NCBI GenBank assembly: GCA_027559495.1
Contig: JAMXSV010000010.1
Location: 2,356,001-2,420,000 of the forward strand
Direction of reading: 5' to 3'
DNA length: 64,000 bases
Source: Aurifilum marmelostoma
Taxonomy: Eukaryota > Ascomycota > Sordariomycetes > Diaporthales > Cryphonectriaceae
A program made the translations under genes and the position numbers. The notes under the pieces were generated by a model. That model had not been told where the DNA came from and did no database searches. It saw nothing but the letters and a program-made list of their open reading frames with translations. Of the stretch, positions 10,074 to 19,764 are shown in pieces. Position 1 is the stretch's first letter; each line of letters opens with the position of its first letter.

Positions 10074-13000
10074 ATGGCGGCTGCTGAGGTGGACTTGGCA
10101 GCGCAAGAGGACGAGCGTGGCCCAGAACACGAGCAGACAGCGGTGATTACAACAGAACGCGAGGTTGGGGGGAGCAGATTATCCAGCAGTGGCAAGACAG
10201 CCGAGTCGCAGAACCACAGTGTCTCAAGAGCTGAGACTCTGCCAGAGGGCAGTCCAGTCAATGATGAGAACAAGAGGCCTATACCGGTGCCGATCGACAA
10301 TGCGACGACACACCTTCCCTCGCCTCTCCCTTCTCCCCGAGAGGAGCTCGCGACCTTCGGCCCGGCTTCAACCTACTCCCGTTCGTCGTCACGATCAAAC
10401 GTGAAAGATTCGAGTGGAAGTGGTACTGGTCTGAAATTGTCCACCGACCTGCCATCCTGCGCCGTTTCCGAGACCGACACGGATGCGCCCACTTCCGCGA
10501 TCGAGTCGTCCACCGATGCCCTGCTCCCTCCCTCAGACGCTCAAGATCCTCCGAAGAAACCCCCAGCAAGAACTCCATCTACAGCAAGGCGGACAAGAGA
10601 TCGTTCCGGGACCAAATCTAGTGATCACGGCAGTGTTAGGCGCCTGTCTGCTTCCAAGATCCAGGAACTGACCGCGTCGCCCGACTCTCTGCCCATCGCA
10701 CCTGTCCGGGAGCAACCCCTCTCCGCCGGCATCGCGGAGGCCACCATGAGGGCATCCATGGCCACTCAGCTCTCCACCACCAATGTACATCCACACCGTC
10801 CTTTTGACAAAATCGAGACGAGCAGGTTGGAGGCCTTTGGTGATGCTCCTATGAGCAGGCCTCTACACTCAGAACGGCCGAGTATCTCCTCAAGAACATT
10901 ATCCACTCCTGCACAATATCGACAGTCGGGCAATCCACCGTTCGGCCCCTCCCTTCCCTCGAGGCGAGACTCCTTTCAGCATATATCACGCCCGGTACCG
11001 ACCTCGAACCCCGAGGCTAAGAGCACCTTCGGCCCCACTGAACCACCACGACCCCAGGCTTCTGACCCTCAACAACCTCACGAATTGAGAGATTTTCACG
11101 AGCAGATAGGGCCTCGAGCCCCTTCACCGATACCTCCGGCCTTCCCCATCCCACCGCTGTCCGCACCGACATTTCTGCAGCTGGAACTCGCCGCACAACG
11201 GCCGAGCCCTCTCTACGTATATCATACTAGCGATATACCTTACGAATCGAGTGCAGTCAAGTTCGAGCGGCTGAAGAACTTCCTGCTGCTCCCTCCCTAC
11301 CTGGAACGGACCCTAGTAATTGGTGCTCTGGCGTGCTTGGATGCGTGGTTGTGGACGCTCACCATCCTCCCCATACGATTCTGTCTGGCGGTACGAGTGT
11401 TAGTAGGATGGTGGGCGTATGTGCTTGCCAAGGAAGCAAGATGGCTGGTGGGCTTTGTGTGGGAAGGTCTGGGTCGGATGTGGCGACGAGGCCGGATGGG
11501 GAGGGATGTCTCCCGGAGGCCAAGCATCGACAGCCGCAGGAGCTCAGAGGCCTTCTCGCGCAGCTCAAGCACCGCACGCGAGCCGCTGAGAGAGCTCAAT
11601 GTGAACGGCTCTTCGACAGGGCACAGTGACCCCCATAGTGCCGCCATGAGGCGGACGCCCTCGGAACGGACCAAGCCTCGGCCAAACGGGTTCAGCTTCC
11701 CTGCGCTGAACACAGTTCGCTCGCGGGGTGGTCCCTTTCATCACAGGAGGACAAAGTCTGTTCCGTCGAATCTGAGTTCCTTTCACAAAGCAGACCTCCT
11801 CCAGTTTGCCGTCATCATGGTGAGCTCTCTCATCCTTACGCAGCTCGATGCCAGTCGAATGTATCATTTCATCCGCGCACAATCGGCCGTCAAACTCTAC
11901 GTTATCTACAACCTCGTCGAGGTGAGTAATAAATCAGCTTAGCTAAATCTGAACACCTCAGCGCTGCAGCCTTTCTGACGTATGTTGTAGGTTGGCGACC
12001 GGCTGCTCTCTGCCTTGGGTCAGGACATCTTCGAGTGCCTTTTCAGCTCGGAGGTGCTGTCGCGCAACAGTCTTGGACGTTCCAAGGTCGTGCTGCCGTT
12101 CGGCATGTTTTGTCTGGCTCTGGTGTACAACTGCGCGCACGCCATCACCCTCTTTTATCAGGTCATCACGCTTAATGTGGCCGTCAACTCCTACTCAAAC
12201 GCCCTCCTAACCTTGTTAATGTCCAACCAATTCGTCGAGATCAAAGGCAGTGTTTTCAAGCGGTTCGAGAAGGAGAACACGTTCCAGCTTACATGTGCTG
12301 ATGTTGTCGAGCGGTTCCAACTCTGGATCGTGTTGCTCATCATCGGCATGCGGAACGTGGTCGAGGTCGGCGGTCTCAGTGTGCCAGGTGCTGGCATCGA
12401 CCTGGGTGAAGACATGACTGCCAAGGTACCACTGCACAATCCGTCCATACTCCCCATGAGCTTCACGATCTTGCCGTCATGGCTGTGGTCCGGAGAAGTT
12501 CTCTCTCCGTTCCTAGTCGTTATCGGCAGCGAGATGCTGGTGGACTGGATCAAGCACGCCTATATCAACAAATTCAACAACATCAAACCGCAGTTTTATA
12601 GCAGAGTCCTTGACATCCTCTGCAAGGACTACTACACGAATGTTAGTATCATCCGCATGAACATCTACTCAGTCTGGCAATGACTGTTTCTAATCTCCTA
12701 TCTTCTCTTGCTCTCTATTTCCAGGCCTTTGTCGCGCCGACTCTTACCCGCCGGCTCGGTTTACCACTACTTCCACTATCCACACTCTTCATACGCGCAT
12801 CCTTTCAGACCTATCACATGTTCCTCGCCACACATATGCCGGCCCCACTGCCGCCATCGACCCAAACGTCATTATCCGTGGAGTCTTCGACGCCAACATC
12901 ACCGGCAGTCACAGCAGCGCTCGACCGACTTGATCATCTCATCCGACATGCGCTGGGCCGGTCAGTGTATGGGCTAGAAGACGATGCCACTAATGCCACC

Positions 13001-13429
13001 TCTGCGGGCAGTGGAAAGTTCTCCTGGTTTTCCTGGAGCACTGACGACGCCATTGCTGTGACTACGCTAATCATGGTGGTCTTTGTTGTCTGGCTGGTAC
13101 TACTCATAGTAAAGCTCTTCTTGGGTATGTTCCTACTCCGATACAGTCGCGACCGGTATGCTCGCATGAAAGTCAAGGAACACGCCGTCGCGACGGGCAA
13201 GGCCGACAAGGAGAGCTTCGACGCGAAAGGGAAGCGGATCGGCGGCTTTGGTGCTGTCGAGATTGGCGACGACAGGCGGCGTTGGGTCTACGGGGACGAC
13301 CCAGAGGGGCTGAAGAAGGCGAGGGACAGGGAAAGAAAGATGGAGGAGAAGCGGGACAAGGGTGGTGATGGCGATCGGGATCTCAGTGGGGTGATGAGGT
13401 ATGAAATGGTCGCCAAGCGAATCTGGTGA
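10074..13429 (+). CDS. TAPT1 family (Emp65-like) ER membrane protein
   Basis: Three exons, 10074-11921, 11991-12641 and 12725-13429, give 1,067 residues. The start is the ATG in GCCATGGCG; the upstream ATG at 10060 is followed at once by TGA. The first 380 residues are Ser/Pro/Thr-rich and predicted disordered. The conserved part begins near residue 387 (SSAVKFERLKNFLLLPPYLER) and continues with hydrophobic segments near 412-450 and 573-590. It then runs through the block starting VGDRLLSALGQDIFECLFS (617 on) to a final membrane segment near 940-975, and ends in KRIW. This order matches the TAPT1/DUF747 family, whose yeast member Emp65 works with Slp1 in the ER membrane on folding of soluble proteins. 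Phase-0 splice joins preserve the frame. The terminal TGG-TGA also resembles a donor (GGTGAGT), so a short alternative tail is possible. Confidence 0.9.
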
Positions 13430-13952
13430 GTCTTGCATAGCATTGCAGGGCTGACATCTTGAGTTGGAGGTGTCAGGGAACTCTTCACAAGGCCTTCTGG
13501 CTCAGTGTCTATGTTGATTGGTGCATGAGCGATGGCGTTCAAGGACGGGTTGTGATGGGCTGTGCATCCTCTCCCACCAGGTTATCTATACAAAGACAGG
13601 TCAATCAATAAGAGTGTTTATTTCATTGCCATCTGGATCTTACGTCGAAAGGATACTAGCATACAGACATATATAAATCGGCATCCTCTTGATGATGATT
13701 AAGTGGGGATGAAGTTTCTGGCACAGGCCTCAGTGAACTTTTGGTACTGTATGATTACATAAGCGGTCTTTCGTCACAACGGCAGGCAACTTTTCTCCAG
13801 AAACGAACCTTATCAAGCAGCACCGCACCTGTACATTGTTCCTATCCTTTGAAGGACGACTACGTCCACAATAAAACCCCTTGCTACGAGGACGAACCTC
13901 TCTTTCCCCTTCCGACTTGTCTTGCGTCGTCGAATTGTCCTCCACCGCAGCC
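13430..13952. other. Intergenic between two co-directional genes
   Basis: Contains the 3' end of the TAPT1-like gene and the promoter/5' UTR of the WW/FF gene. No gene is seen. Confidence 0.6.
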
Positions 13953-15788
13953 ATGCTCAAGTCGACGTACAAACCCTCACCCAACGCGCTCCCGCCTGGG
14001 TGGACCGAACATAAAGCGCCCACGGGACACACATACTACTACAATGCCGAAACCAAAACGTCGACATACACACGGCCCAGCGCGCCGCCAGCATCCTCGA
14101 CCACTCCCCCTTCTGCGCCGGCAGGAGGGCCCATGAGCGCGTCGGCCAGCTTCATGCAGCACCACGCAGTTCCCAGCATGAACCTGGCCGACCCGCGGGT
14201 CGCCAATGCTTTTATGGCGCAGTATAATAATAATAATAATAATAATCATGGCCAGGGCAGAGGAGGTTTTGGCGGCGGAAGAGGGGGCCGTGGCGGGAGA
14301 GGAGGTGCGCAGGGAGGGGAAGGCAGACCGCGGCCGCAGCCTGTGGACAAGCCGAGGTCAAAAGAGGCGATACCGGGTTGCGAGCCTTGGGTGTTGGTGT
14401 ATACCAAGTATGGGCGGCGCTTTGCGTATAACCCTGTCAAGAATGCGAGTTACTGGCGAATACCGGAGAAGCTGCAGGAAGGGATATTGGAGCTGGACAA
14501 GGCGAGGATACGAGGGAAGGCTGGGATTGTCGAAAAGAAGGAGGAGAGCGCCCCAGCTGGGGGTATGGAAGAGAACGGAGCAGCAGCAGAAGCAGCAAGC
14601 GCGGAACTGCATGGCTCAGGAAAGGTTGGAGATAACGCAGACGGAGGTGCAGGCCCTGAAGAAGACGAAGACGAAGAGTACGATGATGCGGCCGGTCAGC
14701 ATGACTATGACAGCTCAGAGTACGAGGAGGTCGAGGTCACCGACGATGAGGACGGAGAGGGGGGCGGGAATGATGGGGACGAACATGCCACGAAACGGCA
14801 GCGGACAGAAGATCCGACCGAGGACGACCAGCCTGTGGAGTTCGACGAGGCCGACATAGCGTTCCAGCTGCAAGCCATGGGCGAGGACTACGGGCTGGAC
14901 CAGGGCGAATATGATGATGGTCACATGGACGAGTGGCCCGAGGGCGCAGAGGGGATGCAGCTGTCGGAAGAGGACGCCAGAGCTCTCTTCAAGGACCTTC
15001 TGAACGACTTCCACATCAACCCATACAGCCCATGGGACAAGCTTATCGAGGAAGGCAAAATTATTGATGACTCCCGGTATACGGTCCTGGGCACCACGAG
15101 AGAGCGGAAGGAGGTCTGGGAGGAGTGGTCTAGGGAGAAGCTGAAAGAGCTCAAGGAGCAGAGGGCCAGACAGGAGAAGACGGACCCCAAGATACCCTAC
15201 TTGGCGCTACTTCACGACAAGGCAACGCCCAAACTCTACTGGCCAGAGTTCAAAAGGAAATATAAAAAAGAATCAGCGATGAAGGACATGTCATTACCTG
15301 ACAAGGAGAGGGAGAAGCTGTACAGAGAACACATCAATCGGCTCAAGATGCCTCAGGCCACGCTCAAGTCCGACCTCGCTGCCCTCCTCAGGACGGCCAC
15401 GACAGCACAGCTCAACAACCAGACATTACCGTCCCACCTCCCGCCGCAGATCGTCACCGACATCCGCTACATCTCCCTGGACGCCAAAACACGCGACGCC
15501 CTCGTCGAGGCCTACATCCAGACCCTGCCACCGCCGCCAGAGGACGGGGAGGCGGCCGAGGAAGACGAGGCCGCGCGCAAGGCTCTCGAGCTGAGGCGCA
15601 GGCGGGAGAAGGCGCTGCAGGACCGGGAGAGGGCGGTCGAAGAGGAGAAGCGCAGGCAGGAGAAGAGGCTACAGTACAGCAAGGCTATACTCCGGGATGA
15701 GGAGCGCGAATTGCAGGCTGCGATGGAGGTGTCCAAGAAGGGCTTGCAGAGCCAATTAGCTAGAGCTGGCGGGGATGGCGCTGCATGA
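13953..15788 (+). CDS. WW/FF-domain pre-mRNA-splicing factor, Urn1/Dre4-like
   Basis: Single exon, 611 residues, started at the ATG in GCAGCCATGCTC because the WW domain follows directly. A WW domain spans about 13-42 (LPPGW ... YYYNAET ... TRP), with its second Trp replaced by Tyr39. A second WW-like segment lies near 145-173 (WVLVYTKYGRRFAYNP ... YWRIP). Between them are a poly-Asn tract (about 91-98, from an AAT repeat) and an RGG-box (about 100-120). A long acidic region (215-300) precedes an FF domain at about 340-395 (ALFKDLLNDFHINPYSPW) and related helices up to 500. The C-terminus is a charged coiled coil (538-600). WW plus FF with this spacing is found in yeast Urn1 and S. pombe Dre4, spliceosome-associated proteins related to TCERG1. 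The function is inferred from this architecture. Confidence 0.87.
   Translation: MLKSTYKPSPNALPPGWTEHKAPTGHTYYYNAETKTSTYTRPSAPPASSTTPPSAPAGGPMSASASFMQHHAVPSMNLADPRVANAFMAQYNNNNNNNHGQGRGGFGGGRGGRGGRGGAQGGEGRPRPQPVDKPRSKEAIPGCEPWVLVYTKYGRRFAYNPVKNASYWRIPEKLQEGILELDKARIRGKAGIVEKKEESAPAGGMEENGAAAEAASAELHGSGKVGDNADGGAGPEEDEDEEYDDAAGQHDYDSSEYEEVEVTDDEDGEGGGNDGDEHATKRQRTEDPTEDDQPVEFDEADIAFQLQAMGEDYGLDQGEYDDGHMDEWPEGAEGMQLSEEDARALFKDLLNDFHINPYSPWDKLIEEGKIIDDSRYTVLGTTRERKEVWEEWSREKLKELKEQRARQEKTDPKIPYLALLHDKATPKLYWPEFKRKYKKESAMKDMSLPDKEREKLYREHINRLKMPQATLKSDLAALLRTATTAQLNNQTLPSHLPPQIVTDIRYISLDAKTRDALVEAYIQTLPPPPEDGEAAEEDEAARKALELRRRREKALQDRERAVEEEKRRQEKRLQYSKAILRDEERELQAAMEVSKKGLQSQLARAGGDGAA
14223..14248 (+). 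repeat. (AAT)n microsatellite coding poly-Asn
   Basis: A pure trinucleotide repeat inside the WW/FF coding sequence is translated as a run of asparagines directly before the RGG-rich segment. Its length is likely to vary between strains. Confidence 0.9.
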
Positions 15789-16134
15789 GGCACCGTAGGA
15801 CAGATCATTGCGAATCTCGAAGAAAGCAGGGGCGCACGCTCAGATTTGTACTTCGTATGAACAATAATTGAGTGACGATTCTGCTCTGCAGGGTTTTTTT
15901 CTGTATTGTATGTGGTGAGCAGGATGCAGTTAGCTGATTTCTACTACAAAAACCTGCGAGGAGTCTTGACAGACGACAGCCAACGAGGCCCAACGGGCAT
16001 TTGACACGGTGTGGATTCAGATGCTCATATGGATATGATGTGCTAAGGCTAGCGAAACCAAATGAAGTTACACAAGCATATCCAATACCAGCAAGGAAAT
16101 CAATTTGTTCATCTTGACGTCCCATCCAACCAAA
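15789..16134. other. Convergent intergenic space
   Basis: Separates the 3' ends of the WW/FF gene (+) and the methyltransferase gene (-). No gene is seen. Confidence 0.6.
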
Positions 16135-17085
16135 TCACTTCCTCGTCGCGACCACAAACAGCCTCGGGTATCTCAGCATGACCTTCCCATCGGCCAGCCG
16201 CGGGTACATCTCGCCCAGCCTCTGCTCATACGCCCTCAAATACGCATCCTTGATCTCCCGAGTCGGCAGCAGGTTCAGGAACGGCATCAGCCCCGTCCCC
16301 TTGACCCACTCGACGATGGAGGCCGGCGACTCCATGACGTGCTGGTACAGCACATGCCACACGTCCACGGTCGCGCACAGGGGCTGCAGGGCGTCATACC
16401 ACTCGGCAGGCGACTCGATAGGGTCCAGGTCCGGGCGTTTCTCGGCGGACAGCTCCTTGAAGTACTCGGTCCACGGCCCCTCGAGCAGCGCCGTCTCCCG
16501 CATCGCCTTGTGCGAGGGCTCCTCGTAGTTGTCGGGCACCTGGAGCGCCAGGACCCCTCCCGGGCGCTGGCCGCCCAGCAGCCGCTGCACCGTGGGGATG
16601 CGCTGCTCCCGCCGCAGCCAGTGGAACACGGCGTTGCTGAAGAGCAGGTCCGCGCCGGGGGAGGGCTCGTACGTGTGCAGGTCGGCCTGCGTAAAGGTCA
16701 GGCCTGGGAGGTTGGCGCGTGCCTTGGTGAGCATGTCGGGTGACGAGTCCACGCCTGAGACCTGAGCTTCGGGCCAGCGCGAGGTCAGCACGGCTGTCGA
16801 GTTGCCGGGCCCGCAGCCTAGGTCGATGATGTGCTTTGGGTTCTGGAGATGGATGTTGGCGACGAGGTCGCGCACGGCGCGGGTGCGCTCGCTGCCGAAC
16901 TTGAGGTACTGGTCTGCTGACCAGTCTGGTTTGGCCTGGGGGGTGGTGGTGCTTTGTTGGTGCTCCTGTGACGACATCCTGAAGTATGCAGAGGGGATCG
17001 ACGAGAAACAGCGTTTGTTGGTTGTATTCGAGGCTGTAAAGATACGAATGGGTACCCCCCTGGTTGCCGAGATCCTGAGAATCAT
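16135..17085 (-). CDS. Trans-aconitate 2-methyltransferase-like SAM-dependent methyltransferase
   Basis: Intronless, 316 residues. It has a class I methyltransferase fold: SAM-binding motif I is IIDLGCGPGNST (about 86-97), with the acidic ribose-binding residue in VSGVDSSPDML. The segment DWSADQYLKFGSERTRAVRDL just before motif I, and NAVFHWL after it, are hallmarks of the Tam family, which methyl-esterifies trans-aconitate. Residues 1-36 contain no Asp or Glu and several Arg, so they could be a mitochondrial presequence. Met37 (MSSQEHQQ) is an alternative cytosolic start and aligns better with bacterial Tam length. The substrate is inferred from family resemblance; related methyltransferases with other substrates exist. 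It converges on the WW/FF gene. Confidence 0.82.
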   Translation of the reverse strand: MILRISATRGVPIRIFTASNTTNKRCFSSIPSAYFRMSSQEHQQSTTTPQAKPDWSADQYLKFGSERTRAVRDLVANIHLQNPKHIIDLGCGPGNSTAVLTSRWPEAQVSGVDSSPDMLTKARANLPGLTFTQADLHTYEPSPGADLLFSNAVFHWLRREQRIPTVQRLLGGQRPGGVLALQVPDNYEEPSHKAMRETALLEGPWTEYFKELSAEKRPDLDPIESPAEWYDALQPLCATVDVWHVLYQHVMESPASIVEWVKGTGLMPFLNLLPTREIKDAYLRAYEQRLGEMYPRLADGKVMLRYPRLFVVATRK

Positions 17086-19064
17086 GTTGCTCAGTTTGCT
17101 GGTGTGATATGTGTGAAGGGGTGTGAATCAGGGCACGACTGTAAGAGAGAAAAATGGACAATAAGTGGTTGAGTGATCAGAATTTAGGACATACGTACAA
17201 TACAATAAACAAGAGCTTGAGCAATTCCAGGCTGAATTTCGAAGAACAAAGCTTGTATTATCATGCCAGCTTCGCGCGTGTGCTGCTGTGATCTAAGTAT
17301 TTCCAAGGTTGTTCAAGGTTGCGAACTAAGTATTACAGTACAGTAACGCCGGTTTCTCCGCCCGGATCTTGTGTTGAGGCAAAACTGGTAATTCCCGAGC
17401 ACCTGGGTGAAATATCACTATTGATCGACTCCATCTTTCGCTGGTTCTGGTCCCGAGAGCCGTGAGAGCCGCCATTGGGTACTGAACTGAGACCCTAGTC
17501 TTTCGAGCACCCCGCTACTATGTCTGAAGTTGATCTCTTGAGGTTGTTGTAGTTTGCACTATGGTGAGGTTGGTCAGTATCGATCGCTTTCTCGGGATGC
17601 TGATCCACACACACTTCGTGATAGTTGCTCTCATAATATCACACTTGTCCTTTGGTTTTTCAACGCAGCAATCAGCACAGCAATCTTTCTTTCTGCTTTC
17701 CGCCCAATACTAAAGAGAACTAAATGGTTCCTTCTGACTCTCCAGTCCGTCTCATGACATGATTCCTGGGTGGTTGGCCTCGGCGCAAGGAGAAGGAGGT
17801 TCGGGTCCTTCACTAATTAGGTCCAATTTTACATGATCTCCTTCACCTAGGTAATTAGTTGTGGTCCGTGACTCTTATTGCCCTTGCCAGTCAATTTTAT
17901 TTCAGTAGCAAGTAATGTTCTCTTGCCATTTTTTTTCTTCAAGCCGTGTGTATTCGTAATATTTATGAGAAACATTGCAACAACCTCTGACCACTCGCAC
18001 TTACTGCTCTCTTCTGTGGTTCGTTTATATGGAGATTGTTTCGAATACAGTCCACCAGCATATCTACTACTTTCCTTCGACTCTTGTCTTACTCTATTTT
18101 GTAATATTTCGACCATAGTAACCGTATAGGAACATGTCTTTCGTCTTTTGGAGCCCTGGGAAGGGGGATAGTGTGTATTCGGATTCTTCAATACACACCC
18201 ACTGTGATGTTAATACCAAGTATAGCTCATCTATCTGCTGATGAGGAAAAGTCTGTTTTCATCTTTGGTACAGCCTACATCTATTCAACAGCATCAGCAT
18301 TGTCTGAGATGGTCATGCTCGTGGGACAGTTTGGTGCAGTTACAGTCCTGCCAGCGGTCCCGGGTATTCATTTAGGGATATGTCACCTCAAGAGTCCCGC
18401 ATTGCGGGTACAATCTGGAAATCAAAATGCCACAGGCCGTAGACGAGTAACAATCCCAGGCTGTTCATGAGGTGCCACGGTTCGGGCCGCCACACATTTT
18501 TAGGGGGGAGTATTATTAGAAGAAACAGAGTCATGATACCATATTGACCTGGATCAGCTAGGTTGTCCGTCATTGCGCCACTGCTCAAGCAGACAAAACC
18601 TGAAATAACCTTGATACCTTGGGTCCTTTGGTACAATAAAGGAATTCTCTCCACTTTATATGATTCTAGCAACTCGAATGTGATATGTTTCCTTAGAGCC
18701 AAAATTCGTAAAACAACGTCCACAGAGTGTTGGGGGTCTGTGACTTCGACACACGCTTACATTATCCTGATTGACTTTCAAGGGAAGAAACCATTTCTCA
18801 CTAGGACTCATACTGTGTACCTCAGATAGCCCACCAAGACCTTGTGTAGCCCAAGTACCTGGGCAGTGAAAAGTGGATGGAGGGAGGGAGTCAGAAGGAA
18901 CTGTAAAGAATATTTTTTTCCTCCTTGTATCCACTTTCCGTAGACGCGTGAGCTAGACGTGCCCGCCCCCCAACGTGCGAGAGAAAGATGACGCCTATTT
19001 CTCGACCAGCACAAAAGGAAAAAAAAAAGAGAAAAAGAAAAAGGAAGGTCAAAATCAAAACGTT
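17086..19064. other. Intergenic, about 2 kb, relatively AT-rich
   Basis: No supportable gene. Several short hydrophobic frames occur on the plus strand (17,554-17,757; 17,878-18,129; 18,171-18,470) and on the minus strand (18,723-18,388). They might be remains of a membrane-protein gene, but no family could be named. An A-rich tract lies at 19,017-19,045 just beside the tRNA. Confidence 0.5.
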
Positions 19065-19158
19065 GTCCGTGCCATGAATCGAACATGGGCCTCCGCAGAC
19101 TTGTAACAACAGAAGTTGATGCCACAATGCGACGTATTAACCACTTTACTACACGGAC
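19065..19158 (-). tRNA. tRNA-His (anticodon GTG) with a 23-nt intron
   Basis: Read on the minus strand, the 7-bp acceptor stem GTCCGTG/CACGGAC pairs perfectly. The D-arm GTA...TAC contains an A-box (TAGTAAAGTGG). The anticodon stem TCGCA/TGCGG encloses TT-GTG-G, and the T-arm CCATG-TTCGATT-CATGG gives a perfect B-box (GTTCGATTC). The anticodon GTG sits at 19,125-19,123. The sequence at 19,121-19,099 interrupts the loop one base 3' of the anticodon, the canonical position for a eukaryotic tRNA intron. Without it the tRNA is 71 nt plus discriminator A (19,064). The gene supplies histidine tRNA for cytosolic translation. Confidence 0.9.
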
Positions 19159-19764
19159 TGGAATTGTTGAGATCGCCTACGCGGCCCAAGTTTATATCTA
19201 CTGCCGCTCTCCATTGAAAGCGGAAGCAACAGAAGGGTGTGAACTCACAACTATACCACACAGACATAGAGGCTTTGAAATGCAGTCCAGGATTTCCAGT
19301 GGGCTTCACCGGCTGGAATCGTATTTTTCAATGACTGCCTCGCCTATCTCGCCCTCCACGGAAGGTTGCCAATCATTTAATTGCATCACCAATCTCCTCT
19401 CGGAGAGCTGGATTGAAAAGCAACAGCAGCAGGCGAGTGTTAAATACTCGTGTGCATCTAAGGGGTCTCGAGATAGGGCAGACTTCGAGGGACGGGAAGG
19501 TATTACGTTTAAAGCATCTATGGTCTTAGCCGCATTGCATTTACATCACAACGGAGAACGGCGAGCATCTTGAAGTCATTCATTGTGTATTGTTTCTTAG
19601 CAAACGCTGGTGCTTGGCTCCTTTCCCTTTCTGACACCGATCAATTAAACAAAGCCGTGGCAGCATAGTCGAGCCTCGGCGACGTGATGAATCTCTCGGA
19701 TGCCCAAAGAAACGTCTTGTCATCCTCACAAGACCATTATTCCCGATTCCTGTAAGCACGTTCT
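19159..19764. other. Intergenic
   Basis: Upstream flank of the tRNA and 3' flank of the GMPPA gene. No gene is seen. Confidence 0.6.

Noticed and set aside
13430..13515. Extra 3' exon of the TAPT1-like gene using the GGTGAGT at its stop
   Set aside because: A join to GTCAG at about 13,478 is possible and gives 17 more residues, but the KRIW end fits the usual C-terminus of the family.
16105..16743. 212-codon plus-strand frame
   Set aside because: Shadow of the trans-aconitate methyltransferase gene in GC-rich DNA.
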